Below, one piece after another: positions 46,940 through 59,007 of a stretch of DNA of 64,000 nucleotides. The notes under the pieces were generated by a model, which had not been told where the DNA came from, did not search any database, and saw nothing but the letters and a program-made list of their open reading frames with translations. Within the stretch, counting starts at the first letter, position 1, and the number at the start of each line of letters is the position of its first letter. Origin of the DNA: Auanema rhodensis (taxonomy: Eukaryota > Nematoda > Chromadorea > Rhabditida > Rhabditidae); assembly GCA_964057225.1 (NCBI GenBank), contig OZ059899.1:12870001-12934000 (forward strand). Reading direction: 5' to 3'. The position numbers and the translations under genes are program-made.

Positions 46940-49833
46940 CTATATTTTCTGCAAAACTTCTTTAGCTTCAGAAATTGCTTGCTTAACTTCTTCTATCGCA
47001 TCATCACCATGTTGCTTCTCAGCTGCAGTTATCAAAGGTTTCAAGGCAAGTCGTATTCTTCCCTTGGCTTGTCGTTCAGCTTCTTCTGTACCTTTCCTAC
47101 TGGCATATACCAATCTTTCTTTAGCGAGAAGGGTTGCAGCATTCAAGGTATCGACACAAGTTATTGTAGTTTTGAACCAATCCTGAAGAAATGAACTTCT
47201 TCTATTATGCTAACAAAGAAACGAACTGGTTTGTTGCTGCCACTCAGAACAGCTCGTTCCAAAAGTTGGATATATTTTTCAAACTCAGTGTCGTTGTCAT
47301 CAGTTGGTTTCTTCAATCGAGCGTACAAACTCCAGACGTTACTCGACAGAGTCTGAGTACTGGTTATTCTGGCAAACAGTTTAATCAAATCATCCTTAAT
47401 AGACTTGATACTATTCTTCTCTTCTTCGGGTATATCAGGCTAAATATATAATTTATAGTTAACGTTTTGAAAGTTATAATACTTGAGCATCTCTACGTAT
47501 GACTTCATTAGCCAAAATTTCCAAAACCTCATTGTCGTCTTGACGCTTATTGAGATCTAATAAACGATGGAATGATTGAATCGCCTAGAACAAGAGCATA
47601 ACTTTCACAACTGATGTACTTCAGCGTACTAACCGCGTTGAATTCACCAGTATCAACACAAAGTAACATGTAATTCTCCCATACATTAGGATGTTCATAA
47701 TTAAATTTCAAAGCTTCTTGCAAAATTCGTCTAGCTCTCTCCTTCTGTCCCTGTCTGATATAGGCAGCGCTCAAATTACTCCAAGCCTCAAAATGTTCAG
47801 GCTCGAGACTGACACAACGATGGTAGCACGTGGCAGCTTCGATATACTTTTCAATTTTCCAAGCACAGTAACCAGCATTAAACCAAACACCCAGCTTCAA
47901 ATACGAGAACATTATAATATTAAATAAAAAAATACTTACTTGAATAGGTTGAAGTTCCAAAGATCTACGCAAATGTTCATAAGCGGACTCATATTGTTTT
48001 CGAATAAGGTGAAGCATTCCCAGAGACTTACGAGCCTTGGCATTCCGATCAGAAGAAATCTTAATAACGCCCTAGTAAAAAGAAAAACTTTTTTTAAAAA
48101 TATAAAACCTCGATAGCTTTTTCATAATATGAAACTTCTTCTGTAATATCACCAAGATAAACATAAAGCATTGAATCAAGAGGTCTTTCTTCCAATAATC
48201 GTCTAATCAGTGATTCGGCTTTTTCCAATTGCCCCAAACTCTTAAAACACTCAATAACACCATCCCACATCTCCAAGGATTCCAAAATCAGAAGAGCTTC
48301 CTGTAAGCATATAGTGAAGAAGAGCATTACTGCAATACCATACAGAAGTACATCCAAGTGATCGTAAAATCTCAGTTTGAACCACTTGAGCGTGCCAGAC
48401 AGGGTTAAGCCCAGCAGCTAAAACCATATCATTACGATTCCTTCTGAGAGACATTTCAGTCTAAGAAGAGAAGTAACAGATGATTAATTATAAACAAGTG
48501 CAACCTGATCATCAATTCCCCTCATAAGCTTGGAGAGAATTTCTGCTTGACTACAAGCTCTTTCTACTTTTCTTTTATTTTTCTTTTCAAGATTGGAACG
48601 GAGTAATAAAGCGGAGACTTGTACAGCCCAACATCTTTGAGCAGAAGTGATCTATACAACCAAAATATTTTCATGTTTTCATAACTCATACTCACCGTTT
48701 CCAGGAAAGCTCCTGCTTTCTCTCTGAGAACATCATCATGGAACTGAGTCTTCATTTCATACTGGCACATAATCAACAACAAGGACAGGTGAAGTGGATT
48801 TAAATATTCAACTTCCTCTTTCACTTCGAAAGCAACCTTAAGCAGAACTTGATAAACACATGAATCATCTATTTACCTTTTCCAGTAATGTGTCATCGTT
48901 CATAGCACAGTTAACAGGAACATCGGTATCAGGTACAGGAGTGGTTGAGCCAGTTCCCTTCTAGAAAAGAAACAGAATTAGCATATCTTCCTTATTGAAC
49001 TTACAGCATGGACCATAAGCTGCGAAACAGCTTTCTGTTGATATCTGGTGCGTTTTCCTAGTTTTCCAACCAAATCAACAGTCAGACCACAAACTTCAAG
49101 AGCATCACTAAACAATAAAACTTTAATATTTCTCTAAAATATTTTATTTTAATACTCTATAGATTTCTGACAACTCTCATAATTGAAGTATTGCAGGTAC
49201 AAATTAGCACATTCCACATAGAATTTTGTTTTCTCATCCGAATTATATTCAGTTAAATCAATTTGGGAAATCTAAATTTCATGAAAATCAAGATAGGGGA
49301 GGTATTACTTACAATATCTTCAAGCAATTTTTTTACTTCAGAACTTGGTTCAACCAGTACTCTTTGCCATATATTCAAGATTCTTAAAACAATTAACTTT
49401 GAATTTAATAGATATTGTATTACCTGAAAGCTAATGATTGAAATGATTTTTCACAAACAGATAAACGATCAATAACAGCAACTTTGCAAATATATAATAA
49501 AGGTGTAGCTCTAAAATAAAATGAAACATTTTAATTTAATATAGTTTAATTTATTTAAAACGGACCTAGTTTTAACAAAAGGAGTATTCAGGCCAAAAGA
49601 TAGTTCATTATTAGCAAATTCAGGGGTTACAAAGGCTGGAAGTTGAATTGGAAGACCTAAGATACAAGATTATCTCTCTCTCTAAAGCTTGCGAACACAC
49701 CTTCAAAACCTGTGAAATTGGCACCAATAAAACTATCTAAACAATCAGTAACAAAAGATTTAACAACTGAAGATGAACTGGATTCAATCTTCTGAATAAG
49801 GTCTGCAGGAGAGGCACAACTTGATATGTCCAT
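46940..49833 (-). CDS. trd-1: TTC27 homologue (TPR-repeat protein, TRD-1 type)
   Basis: A TPR protein found across eukaryotes; biochemical role not settled. Landmarks shared with TTC27 are CGLTVDLVGKLGKRTRYQQK, CWAVQVSALLLRSNLEKKNK, HAQVVQTEILRSLGCTSEAL, LEMWDGVIECFKSLGQLEKA, then canonical TPRs: SLGMLHLIRKQYESAYEHLR, LQPIQLGVWFNAGYCAWKIE, LEPEHFEAWSNLSAAYIRQG and FNYEHPNVWENYMLLCVDTG. It ends AISEAKEVLQKI. The given start is the first in-frame ATG (MDISSCASPADLIQ). In-frame sequence upstream (SFLQYEDVANLVD) still resembles TTC27, so a short first exon upstream may be missing; the tattttgtag site near 49905 could be its acceptor or the trans-splice site. The C. elegans orthologue, as I recall, is T20B12.1, next to tbp-1. 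Confidence 0.88.
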
Positions 49834-50428
49834 GTCTACTAAATTTGCTACGTCTTCATATTGCAGAAAAGACTTAATCAATAAAATCGAAAAAAACGAC
49901 TATTTCTACAAAATAAAATTAATTATAAATTAACAAATTTTATTTATGTGAATCGCAGCATATAATATTAGTTTTAGAAACTTCAAAATATTACTGGAAG
50001 GCATGATGTACTTGGATATAAAATAAACAGCGATCCCTACACAGTAAAAACTAACTTCTGGAACGTCTATATATATATACTTATATATCAAGGGCAAGCT
50101 TTTATTTATAGAGAAAAATGAAAATGTATATGCATTTTTGTAACAAAGATATATATTTATATATAGATAGAAAGAAATATAGATATTTATATATATATAT
50201 AGATAGATAAATAGAGAGAGGACGTAAAAACTAAGAAGTTGGATCTGTCTATTCTTGCCTGGAACTCAAATTAACCCGTTAACAATTGCAAATTAGTGGA
50301 AATGACAATGTAGAAACAATATGATTTTCTTCACACCTCCAGGAGAGGGAAAAGGTTAAAACAAGAAATGATTTTAAAAATAAACTTAATAAATACACAA
50401 CAAAACAACGTATTCTTCTAGTACCTTA
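49834..50428 (-). other. Spacer between TBP and TTC27
   Basis: About 595 bp. It contains tatata/GATA low-complexity sequence (50060-50215) and possibly an unfound first exon of TTC27. No UAYYUU element is evident near the tattttgtag acceptor. Confidence 0.35.
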
Positions 50429-51960
50429 TTATTTTTTGAAACCTTTGAGAATAGGGTAAATTTGATTAAAAGCTTCATCAATATCCTGTTTATATTTCGC
50501 TCCTGTAATTACGACCTGAAACAACAGTTAAGCTTACGAAGAAAGAGAAAGTATATTAAGCCTACTTTTCCTGACACGAATATTAACAGAACGACTCTAG
50601 GTTTTACCATACGATAAATGAGACCAGGGAATAACTCAGGTTCATAGGTACTGCAACAAAATTTTTTAAAAAAAATCATTTTAAGCTAAACAAAAACCTG
50701 AACTGAGCGTGGTGAATACATAAGCCTTCTAATTGAATAGGGAAATGTACATCACATGATCCTACCATATTTTGAACCTAAAACGAAGATAAAGAGAAAA
50801 TAATTGAGTATATATGTTACTTTGAACTCAGTAAACTTTGCTGGGAAATCCAATTTTTGTACAATGCGTGCGTATTTTCGCGCAGCCAGCCTTGAAGAAA
50901 AGAGATTCCGGGTTTTCTAAGCTAATCTTCTTACCTGCTGGCTTCTTCTGACTTAGCTCCGGTACATACCATTTTACCACTTGAAAAGATAAGTGCAGTT
51001 GTTCTCGGTTCTCTAAGACATGATAAATTCTTTGAGTTTGTCGAATTTCAAAACTAACCGAATACGCATAATGACTGCAGCAAAACGCTTCGGATTGTAT
51101 TCAGCATTACGAGCATGTAGAGCTATTTTCTTCAAATCTAATGTAACTCCTATAGGAAAAAATAAATTTAATTATTATTTAAAAAGGTGATCCAAACCTA
51201 AATTAACAGTAGACACAATATTTTGTAGTGTTGGCATGGGTACATCCAGCGTACTCATTGGTGTTTGAGGCATTACTGCAGGTATATTTGAAACTTGAGA
51301 CATTTGTCTATGTTGATCATCTCGGTACTACAAACATTTTAATAGTGATTAAGAATTGAAAAGATCATACTTGATCCACGTTGTTCAAAGGGGTCATGGG
51401 TACGGCAAGATTGGGACCAACAGATCCTGGGCCCAGCTCCTGAAACGTTAAAAAAGGATCTAGTCTTTCAAGTTGCTGATACCTGAAACACTGATCCAGG
51501 AGCTCCTAAATTTCCAACTGATGGTGGATTAATATTCAAGTTCATGTTAATGTTGCTAGGAGGTCCTCCACGATCATGTTGAGAAAAGCCTCCCATAATT
51601 GACCCAGATTGCCCGTACATGCCTGGAACAAAAAAGCGTAATTTTGGAAAATAATCACAAGCATACTTTGAGGCTGTTGCGAGTTTTGCCCAATTTGAGA
51701 TTGAGGTCCTAAAATACTATGAGGACCAACTAAACTTCCAGGACCAATGATAGATCCTGGACCAAGAACCGACCCAGGCCCACCATGATGATTCATAATA
51801 GAGTTAGGACCACCATGACTTCCTGCAACAAATTTAGCAATTGATACATTTTCAAACAGACTGGATACTAGCCTAAAACAGAAGATGGACCACCAATTGT
51901 TGGTGTTTCACCTCCCATTCCCCCTAGGATTGAGCCAGGATGCGGACTGTTTACATTCAT
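50429..51960 (-). CDS. tbp-1: TATA-box-binding protein
   Basis: General transcription factor of TFIID (and Pol I/III complexes). The C-terminal saddle is nearly canonical: [120 protein letters not shown], and [20 protein letters not shown], ending [14 protein letters not shown]. The N-terminal part is low complexity (Gly, Pro, Ser, Asn, Gln), with a tandem hexapeptide of the form GPxSxx repeated five times. The ATG sits directly after the atttaag acceptor, with TACCTT (Ur-like) about 45 nt upstream. It is 173 bp downstream of NOC4. In C. elegans, as I recall, T20B12.2. Confidence 0.96.
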
Positions 51961-52006
51961 CTTAAATTAAGATATAGAAAAAATAAAACAACGAAATGAA
52001 ATATTC

Positions 52007-52012
52007 AAGGTA
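52007..52012 (-). promoter_or_regulatory. Ur-like element (UACCUU) in the NOC4-TBP spacer
   Basis: On the minus strand TACCTT matches UAYYUU about 45 nt before the taatttaag acceptor that abuts the TBP start codon, in a 173-bp intercistronic region. This is the clearest operon-type signal in the window. Confidence 0.5.
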
Positions 52013-52133
52013 TATAGAGCTAATATACTCAGAAACAAAGAAAAAAAACGAAATACACATTAAACAATTTCATAACAAAACTCAACAAAGGAAAACAATA
52101 ACAAGAATAAAAATGAAAAAGTAAGAAAATCAC

Positions 52134-54569
52134 TTATAACTTCCAGAATTTTTCATAATCATAATTAACGGAATTTGAAGGGAAAAAGCTACTATTTGGT
52201 GCAGTAAAGTTGGTAGGAATAACATATTGATTTTGTTCAACCTGAATGAAATTTATTGTAAATATAAAATCGCGAACGTTTCACCTCTCTCTTAGCTGCA
52301 AATTTTCCCTTTTTATCTTTCTTTGAACGCTTCACTCGGGGCTCATCGGGAACATCATTCTCCTCTTCTTCATCATCTGATCCATCCTGAAACGTGACAT
52401 TTGGGTAAGCGAAATTAAATGAAAAGTAACCTGTGATTTGGAATACTTCAAATCATCGGAATTAGTATCTTTTCCAAATTTACAAGTCATCATATTATAA
52501 AAATATTCATCTTGACAACGGAACCTTACGAAGGACTCCATCTAAAAATAATTCAAAATTTTGAAATAAAAACAAGAAAACTAAGTATCATCCAACCTTT
52601 TGAACAGGTTTGGTAATAAAGCATGAACGCTTGCTGATTTCTCTTAGCCAGTGTTGTTGCAATGTCTGTAATCATAATATCACATGGAGATTTGAAAACT
52701 CCAAATACCTTTATTTCCCATAATGAACTTTCTGTTGCATTGCATTTGCTTAAAGATGGCTCGTCTACATCATATGGATCCTTATCGAGCGTAGCTAAAC
52801 ATTCAATGTTACAAAAACAATTTTAAAATAGTGAAATGACCAGGAAGTTCACGATGCATCAAAGGAGATAATGTTGGATGTCTTGTGATTAAATTTCTGA
52901 TTAATCCTAATATGGGTTCCTGAGCATCTATTGGTGCATAAAGAAGACAACGAGAAAGCCTTTTAGTAAAACCAGAAACGACATAACTAGGGATATGTCT
53001 GAATATGAAACGCGATATATGTTTGTATATTCCAAACGTACGTGGAAGAGAGGAAAACATTGAGTAGTTCCACGAATTTCTGTTTATGCGACATATAGAG
53101 AACAAAAGGTTTTGTTAGTGAATAGACTTGATCATAGAAATTTGGATATTCACTAAAGAAAATATGAATTTCAAAAATAAATGAGAAAATAACTCACAAA
53201 TTGTGATCAACAATCAATTTGAAAATGGCACTAAGAGCAAGAATTGAGAAAACATCTCCCTTCTCGAAAATCTGGAAAATATAGAAGTGCAAACAAAACA
53301 TTTAATAAACTACTTTGAAGAAGAAATCCGATGTTTTGTGAGGCTCTTTCAATCCTCCTAGCACATTATCAGTAATATGTGGAATCATATTGCATAAAAC
53401 TGTATTAGGAACCTACAGAATATGAATGAAAATTATAAGTTAGGCTGATAAAAGTTACATTGCATTTCATAATTTGAATCCATGCCGCCTGCCACGCATT
53501 AATAAGCTTAACCTTCCTCCTCGAACGTAAAATATGGTCTGAAATTTTAGATAATAAACAATAACCATAAAATACAACAACTGTATCTCATAAAATAATC
53601 AAAGATCGAATAATTACAATCGTTATACTTTTAGGAACCACAACTGGTTAAGAAGAAAAGCACAGAAGCAATGGGAACGTGTTATCATTTTGATTGTGTC
53701 TAGTATTGAAATCGGTTGTTTTCGCTGTTAAACGCAGGTAAGAAACTTTTCATAAATGGCTTTCTATCTCTCACATGGAAAGGAAAAAACATAAAAAGTG
53801 TAAATGATTTGAATTTAATTAGAAAGATCGGGAGAAAAACATACGTTTTTGATTAAATAGTAGAGGTTTCACTGATTCCGCTGGGTTAGGCGTGAACTTC
53901 AAGAAGCTGAATATATTACTCCATACAAACTTTGATTTAAAATCACCATTCTTTAAAAAAGGATTAGCCATCATTAATTGTTTAATCACTTACAGACATC
54001 ATTTTTGTAATTTGTAGTGTTAAGCAGTAAAGAAGATCACAACATGAGAAAATCTCTTTACAGAGAGATTTCATAATTTTTGGCTTAATTTTAGAGCCCT
54101 TGTTGAAAAATAAGCAAATTCCCTGAATTTTAATATTTAAAAATAGCTTTGTTATTTATTTTACCATAACAAGTTCATTCAAGGACTTTGTACAAACAAT
54201 TCTCCCAGTTTTCGAGCTTCTCTCATAAGGTTTGATAGCCATAATCTTCTCTAATAACTCCTAAATGGTTCATGCTCATGATATTATTATGTCAGTAATA
54301 TAAATACTTCGCTGAACTGAGCTTTAGCAAAGATATTTTTCCATTCCTTCGCGGATATAATTGGGCCTTCGTCTTTTGTAAGCTGATATTGATCATCACC
54401 TATTTCTTCTTCATCAACCTCACATTCTTCATCACTAACTTCCTTTAATACAAGTGTATATATGTCATATGATTAAAGTTACCTGTGAAAACTCCTCCTC
54501 CACTTTTTCCGTCATTTTTGAAGCGATTTCTGTTTCTGTAGTATCATTACTTTTCTGAGCGATAGTCAT
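52134..54569 (-). CDS. NOC4-like nucleolar protein (CBF/NOC family, ribosome biogenesis)
   Basis: NOC4 works with NOP14 in small-subunit pre-ribosome maturation in the nucleolus. The protein begins MTIAQKSNDTTETEIASKMT with an acidic stretch (EEEFSQEVSDEECEVDEEEI). The middle contains RRKVKLINAWQAAWIQIMKC, FKIFEKGDVFSILALSAIFK and LTKPFVLYMSHKQKFVELLN. The CBF/NOC signature follows: THIPSYVVSGFTKRLSRCLL, AQEPILGLIRNLITRHPTLS, then LDKDPYDVDEP and NATESSLWEIKTLQQHWLRE. A basic C-terminus (PRVKRSKKDKKGKFAAKREV) ends YEKFWKL. The ATG follows a tttgaatttag acceptor. It heads the NOC4-TBP-TTC27 run and is divergent from the LUC7-like gene. In C. elegans, as I recall, T20B12.3. Confidence 0.88.
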
Positions 54570-54861
54570 CTAAATTCAAATAATTATATTCTCCATAATT
54601 ATCACGCAAAGTTGTAAGCTTAAAGTTTTTAACTAAATTATAACGGCTTTCTAGTATACAAAAGAATACTGGGGCGCCAAGCAGTCTCATACGTAATTAC
54701 GGTTCAATTTTCGCTTTAACGACCAAATTCAAAAATGTTAAATTACTTTCGAATTCCGCGTTCTTTTCATTTTGCTGTTTACTGCAAAATTGTAAGCTTT
54801 TTCCAATTTAAATAATTAGTTTTATAGATTATCAATTGCACTCTAGTAAAATTACTAAATC
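54570..54861. promoter_or_regulatory. Bidirectional promoter between NOC4 and the LUC7-like gene
   Basis: 292 bp between divergent starts. It contains GGCGCC at 54674-54679 within ggggcgccaagc (minus strand TTGGCGCC, E2F-like) and a CpG-bearing stretch (cgtaattacggttcaattttcgctttaacgacc); the rest is AT-rich. Confidence 0.5.
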
Positions 54862-56246
54862 ATGACGGATTATATGGCTCAAATGCTGAATGAGCTTATG
54901 GGGCCCCAGAGAAATGCTTTACCTGGAGAAGTAAATATATAATAAGAAAACAGAAGATATAAATGAAATTATGATATTTAGCAAGCTGCTATTGACTTTA
55001 CTCATTCCGATGTGTGTCGTGATTTTTTGGTGGCATTTTGTCTTAATGAATCGTTCAGAAATACTAAAAATGACATAGGTTTTTGTCCATATGTAAGGTT
55101 TTCTTTTCACTTCCGTTGTTTCATTTTGAATTTCAGAATATTCATGATGAAGGATTACGAAAGAGATATAGAGAGAGTAAGAAGTTCGGTAAACTTGGAT
55201 ATGAGGAAAAGTTTTTGGAGCGATGTCGTCGAATGCATAGTGATGTTCTTAGAAAAATTGAGAAAAATCAAGCTCGTCTTAATGTTACTCAAGGTATAGT
55301 TACAAAACAAGTTACTATTTAATTTTGTGTTTATTCAGGTGATCAACATGCATCTGCTAATCCTATTGAAAAAAAACGTCAAGAGATTGTTGAACAGCGA
55401 GATCTCCTTGGTCGCAAGATCGAAAAGTTAATGGAAGAAGCTCAAGTTTGTGATCTCTTACTATATATATATTGATTCTACATTTTTTAGATCGAAGGAG
55501 AGAGAGGAAATGTTGCTGCTGCTCAAACTGCTGTTCAGAAAGCTGATGATTTAACTGTATTGTTTTTAATAAGTTATTTGTTATTCTGATGTTTTCAGCT
55601 GGAACGTGTGTCGCTTGATCAGGAAGAAGAGAAATTGACCGAAGAAGCTAAGCGTATGTTCGCTTTTGAAGATCAAGTAACTGCCGGTAATAAGCAAATG
55701 CAAGTGTGTGCTGTAAGTCAAAAAGTTCCTCAAATGTTTCTGAACTTATAAATTTAGGTTTGTGGCTGTTTCATGCTGACGAATGATGCACAATCGCGAA
55801 TTGATGATCATCTCAGCGGCAAGCTTCATATTGCTTATCTGAGAATTCGTGAGTATTTGGAAGAGCATGATAAGGTGCGTATATTTATGAAGCTTTTCAA
55901 TCGTATTGATATGTTCTAGCCTAAGCCTAAATCGGAAGAGAATAAACCTCATGAACGTGAACGCAATAACGATCGCCATGAGAGGAGTGATAGATGGGGT
56001 CCAAACAAGGATAGAAAGAGGTATTTTTATGCTCTATTTCGGTATTCTTATTTTGATTCTTCCAGATCTCGTAGTCGTGATCGTAAAGACAGAAGAGATG
56101 ATCGACGTGATCACCGTGATGATAGATATCGTCGTGATTATAGAAAGGACAATTATAATAGAAGAGATAGAAGCCGTTCAAAAGATAGAAGTGTTAGTAA
56201 TGAAATTCGATTTCTTGTTTTCAACATTTTGTTCCAGCGTCGTTAA
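54862..56246 (+). CDS. LUC7-like U1 snRNP-associated splicing factor
   Basis: LUC7 proteins sit on U1 snRNP and influence 5' splice-site choice. Start MTDYMAQMLNELMGPQRNAL. The first zinc finger is CCCH-type (VCRDFLVAFCLNESF ... GFCPYIHDEGLRKRY). A long helix follows (RRMHSDVLRKIEKNQARLNV, EKKRQEIVEQRDLLGRKIEK, TLERVSLDQEEEKLTEEAKR). The second, C2H2 finger is CAVCGCFMLTNDAQSRIDDH then LSGKLHIAYLRIREYLEEHD. The tail is an Arg/Asp/Ser-rich RS-like domain (KRSRSRDRKDRRDDRRDHRD) ending RSRSKDRSRR once a final intron (gttagtaatg...ttccag) is removed. Without that splice the frame still ends at the same TAA, so a retained-intron isoform would differ only by 15 residues. Confidence 0.92.
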
Positions 56247-59007
56247 TGTTTTTTTCTGCTCTAATTGCTCGGTATTTTTGTTCAAATCTCTTCTGAGGTT
56301 AGTTCAGTCAGGTTAGTGGTTTCTTTACACCGTAGTTTGCATTGTCGAGAAGGGCTTATTAGTTTGGTTTTTCTCTGTTTTATCTGAGTGTATTGGTCGA
56401 GTCATTGGACTGCTTCTTCCTCTTATACTCCTGGAATCCATATATATCCGAGTTAGTTTCTGAGACATGAACTTGAGCTGCCTTTTGAAAATATTCTTCG
56501 TGTGATTAGTCGATTATTGTGGAAACCTATTTTTCTTTATTTCAGATCCATCTGTCAGCCATCGTTAGTTGGTATAGAACAACGCGGTATTATTTTGATC
56601 TTAACTCTTTTGTCACTATATAATACAGGTTCTAATAAATTTTTATTTAAGTAATCTGTTTTTTGAAAATACTTAGTCATTATTTCATCAGCACTTATGA
56701 CTCATCGATGTTTTCTTTTTGCCCGAAGACTGCGGGCGGAGACTAGTAAGGCGAGATAGATAGGCCCGGCCCACATGTTGTATATATATATGTGTATTTT
56801 CGAGATGAATGTGGACAACCCAGCGTGAACTAAAATTTTATATTAATTGTTGTGGCGAAATAAAGATTATTTCTCAAAGACCGCTCTGTATATAATATAT
56901 ATTTTTCATAGCTTTAACCCGTATATTTTCTTTATTTATTTTTTTTTATTTGGACAAATGTGTTCAATTTATTATAAGAACAAGGGCAATGCTATGCACT
57001 AGCAAGGTCTGTCTTTCTTATAACCTTACTTTTTCACGAGTGTTTGGAAAAGAAAATGTGAGTGGTTGTCGAGACGAGGCAAACGATAAAGTAAACTTGC
57101 TGATATTCACTCTATTGACTGGTTTGGCAAACAAACAGCCTTGGCAGCGATCGAATTGCTACAACGCCTCCCATTGCGAGTATTTTTCCTTTTCTAGAAA
57201 TGACATTATCTCACTTTTTTTTTGCAAATCCCAAGTTTTTATCTTGCTCATCTACTAGTCCTTGTTAAATTCGCAGGCTTGCCAATATTTGGCAGACTTC
57301 CAGCCTTTCGTATTGACATGCCAGCCAGCGCGAGACAACAATTGCCATACGGCTTGCTGCCATCAGGGTTTCAGCCTAACACGGATGTCATGCTTCTATT
57401 GGAAGCAAAAAAATATATGTATTATATATTTCGCTTTATAATCGTTAGAAAATATGCCAAAAGACAATAATTTCTCTTCATGCATACGTCAAATTGCCAA
57501 AACTCATTTTCAATGTTTAATATTTACAAACGACCTCTCTTTTCAACTTTTTATGTTTTGCTTGTCGTCGAATTGAAGCAAAGTTGAGGTGGCTGAAATG
57601 ACAGCTGCTACGTTTTTTTATTGGGCTTTCGGCTCGGAATATCGATGACATGTCTTTATGGTTCTTGTTTCATATTTATCCATAAAATAGGAAATTTATT
57701 GGAAGGATGATTTGATGCTTGACAACCAATAACGGTTTACAGCTCAAGCGGGCAAGCTCGACTTCATGTTATTTCCTTTTAGTCTTTTTTTTTGTAAATT
57801 ATTTTCAGGCTCGATGTTTTTTTGAACACATACATCCATGAGTTCACATATAGAGCCTTGTTTTGTTTCCCTATTTTTCCTCTTCTTAGCCGATATAATC
57901 GAAGAAACTTCTTCTGTTTATGTTCTATTTTGCATGTGTGTGACATCCCATCAGTGACACAGCCCTTCTTTTCTTGTGGTTGTTGCCATCATCATCAACC
58001 AAGGTCGAAACAAATACTTTCTTTCTACGCTGTCATTCTGATAACCTTCATAAAGTTTCAAAAATTATTTCTTCTAATATGAAAACTTCTCTCATTCGTA
58101 TATAGTGTTGTTTAGAACAAATTACGGAGTGTTTCTCTAATTGTATTCGTTAAGATAAGAAAGCATCAGTTTTATTGAATTCTAGCTATTATTTTCAAAA
58201 TTTAATAACATCCGTCTCTGTATTGATCATAACAACTAATTTCTGATAGATTACATTCGCCACAAATTCAGCAATGTTGTCTCTGATTCAATTTTCTTTT
58301 TCCAATTATATTTCTTAAGCCATCTCAAATATATTGTATACATCTTCTTCAGCGTCATCAATATTCTTTTTTGTTCTCCTCTACGTCCTTGTATACGAGG
58401 GTGTTCAAAAGAAGAATATCTACCTAGCTCCTCCTACTTGGATAGTTTTGTTCGTTCATTTGCTCGCAGTCTTTTTGTTTTTGCACAATGCATCGCATAA
58501 CTTTTTCATTAAATACAACTCAAAATACTATTTCTAGCTGCACATGATTTGTCAATCCGAAGAAAGAATCTGTTACTCTTTTATTTTATTCATTCTTAAA
58601 ATAAAACAAACAAATTTTCTATTTTTAACGATCATATTTAACCTCCTTCACACAAACTATAAGCTTCTTTGCGAAATCAAAAACTGAAACATCAGCACAA
58701 GTCATCATTGATAAAAATTTTAATGAAAAAAAACTGAGGAAATCGCTTTTTTTTTAGAAATGTATATGACAGAGCATCATTTCCATGGGCATTTAATGAT
58801 TCATACTCTCGAGCTGAATCAGAATGAAAGTATAATTCATTCCACACAAACTAGAGCTAAAAGACACACTTTAACTTCATATTTTTCAAACATTTTCTGT
58901 TTTCTATGTTATTTCACTTGAATATGTATCCAAATATTTTTCTTTCGTTTGAGATTATAAAGACAAAAACTATTTTTCTCATAATACAATAATTTTAGTT
59001 CGTAGAG
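56247..59007. other. LUC7 3'UTR and 2.7 kb intergenic region before the annexin
   Basis: Polyadenylation-type signals occur at about 56635 (taataaatt) and 56861 (aaataaaga). Between them is a GC-rich hairpin-like segment (gcccgaagactgcgggc, about 56723-56739). At about 57040-57440 is a patch with exon-like composition and open frames (one cysteine-rich) but no full gene model. The rest, to 59007, is AT-rich with pyrimidine-rich + strand and no gene I can support. The annexin acceptor (aattttag) ends the region. Confidence 0.45.
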
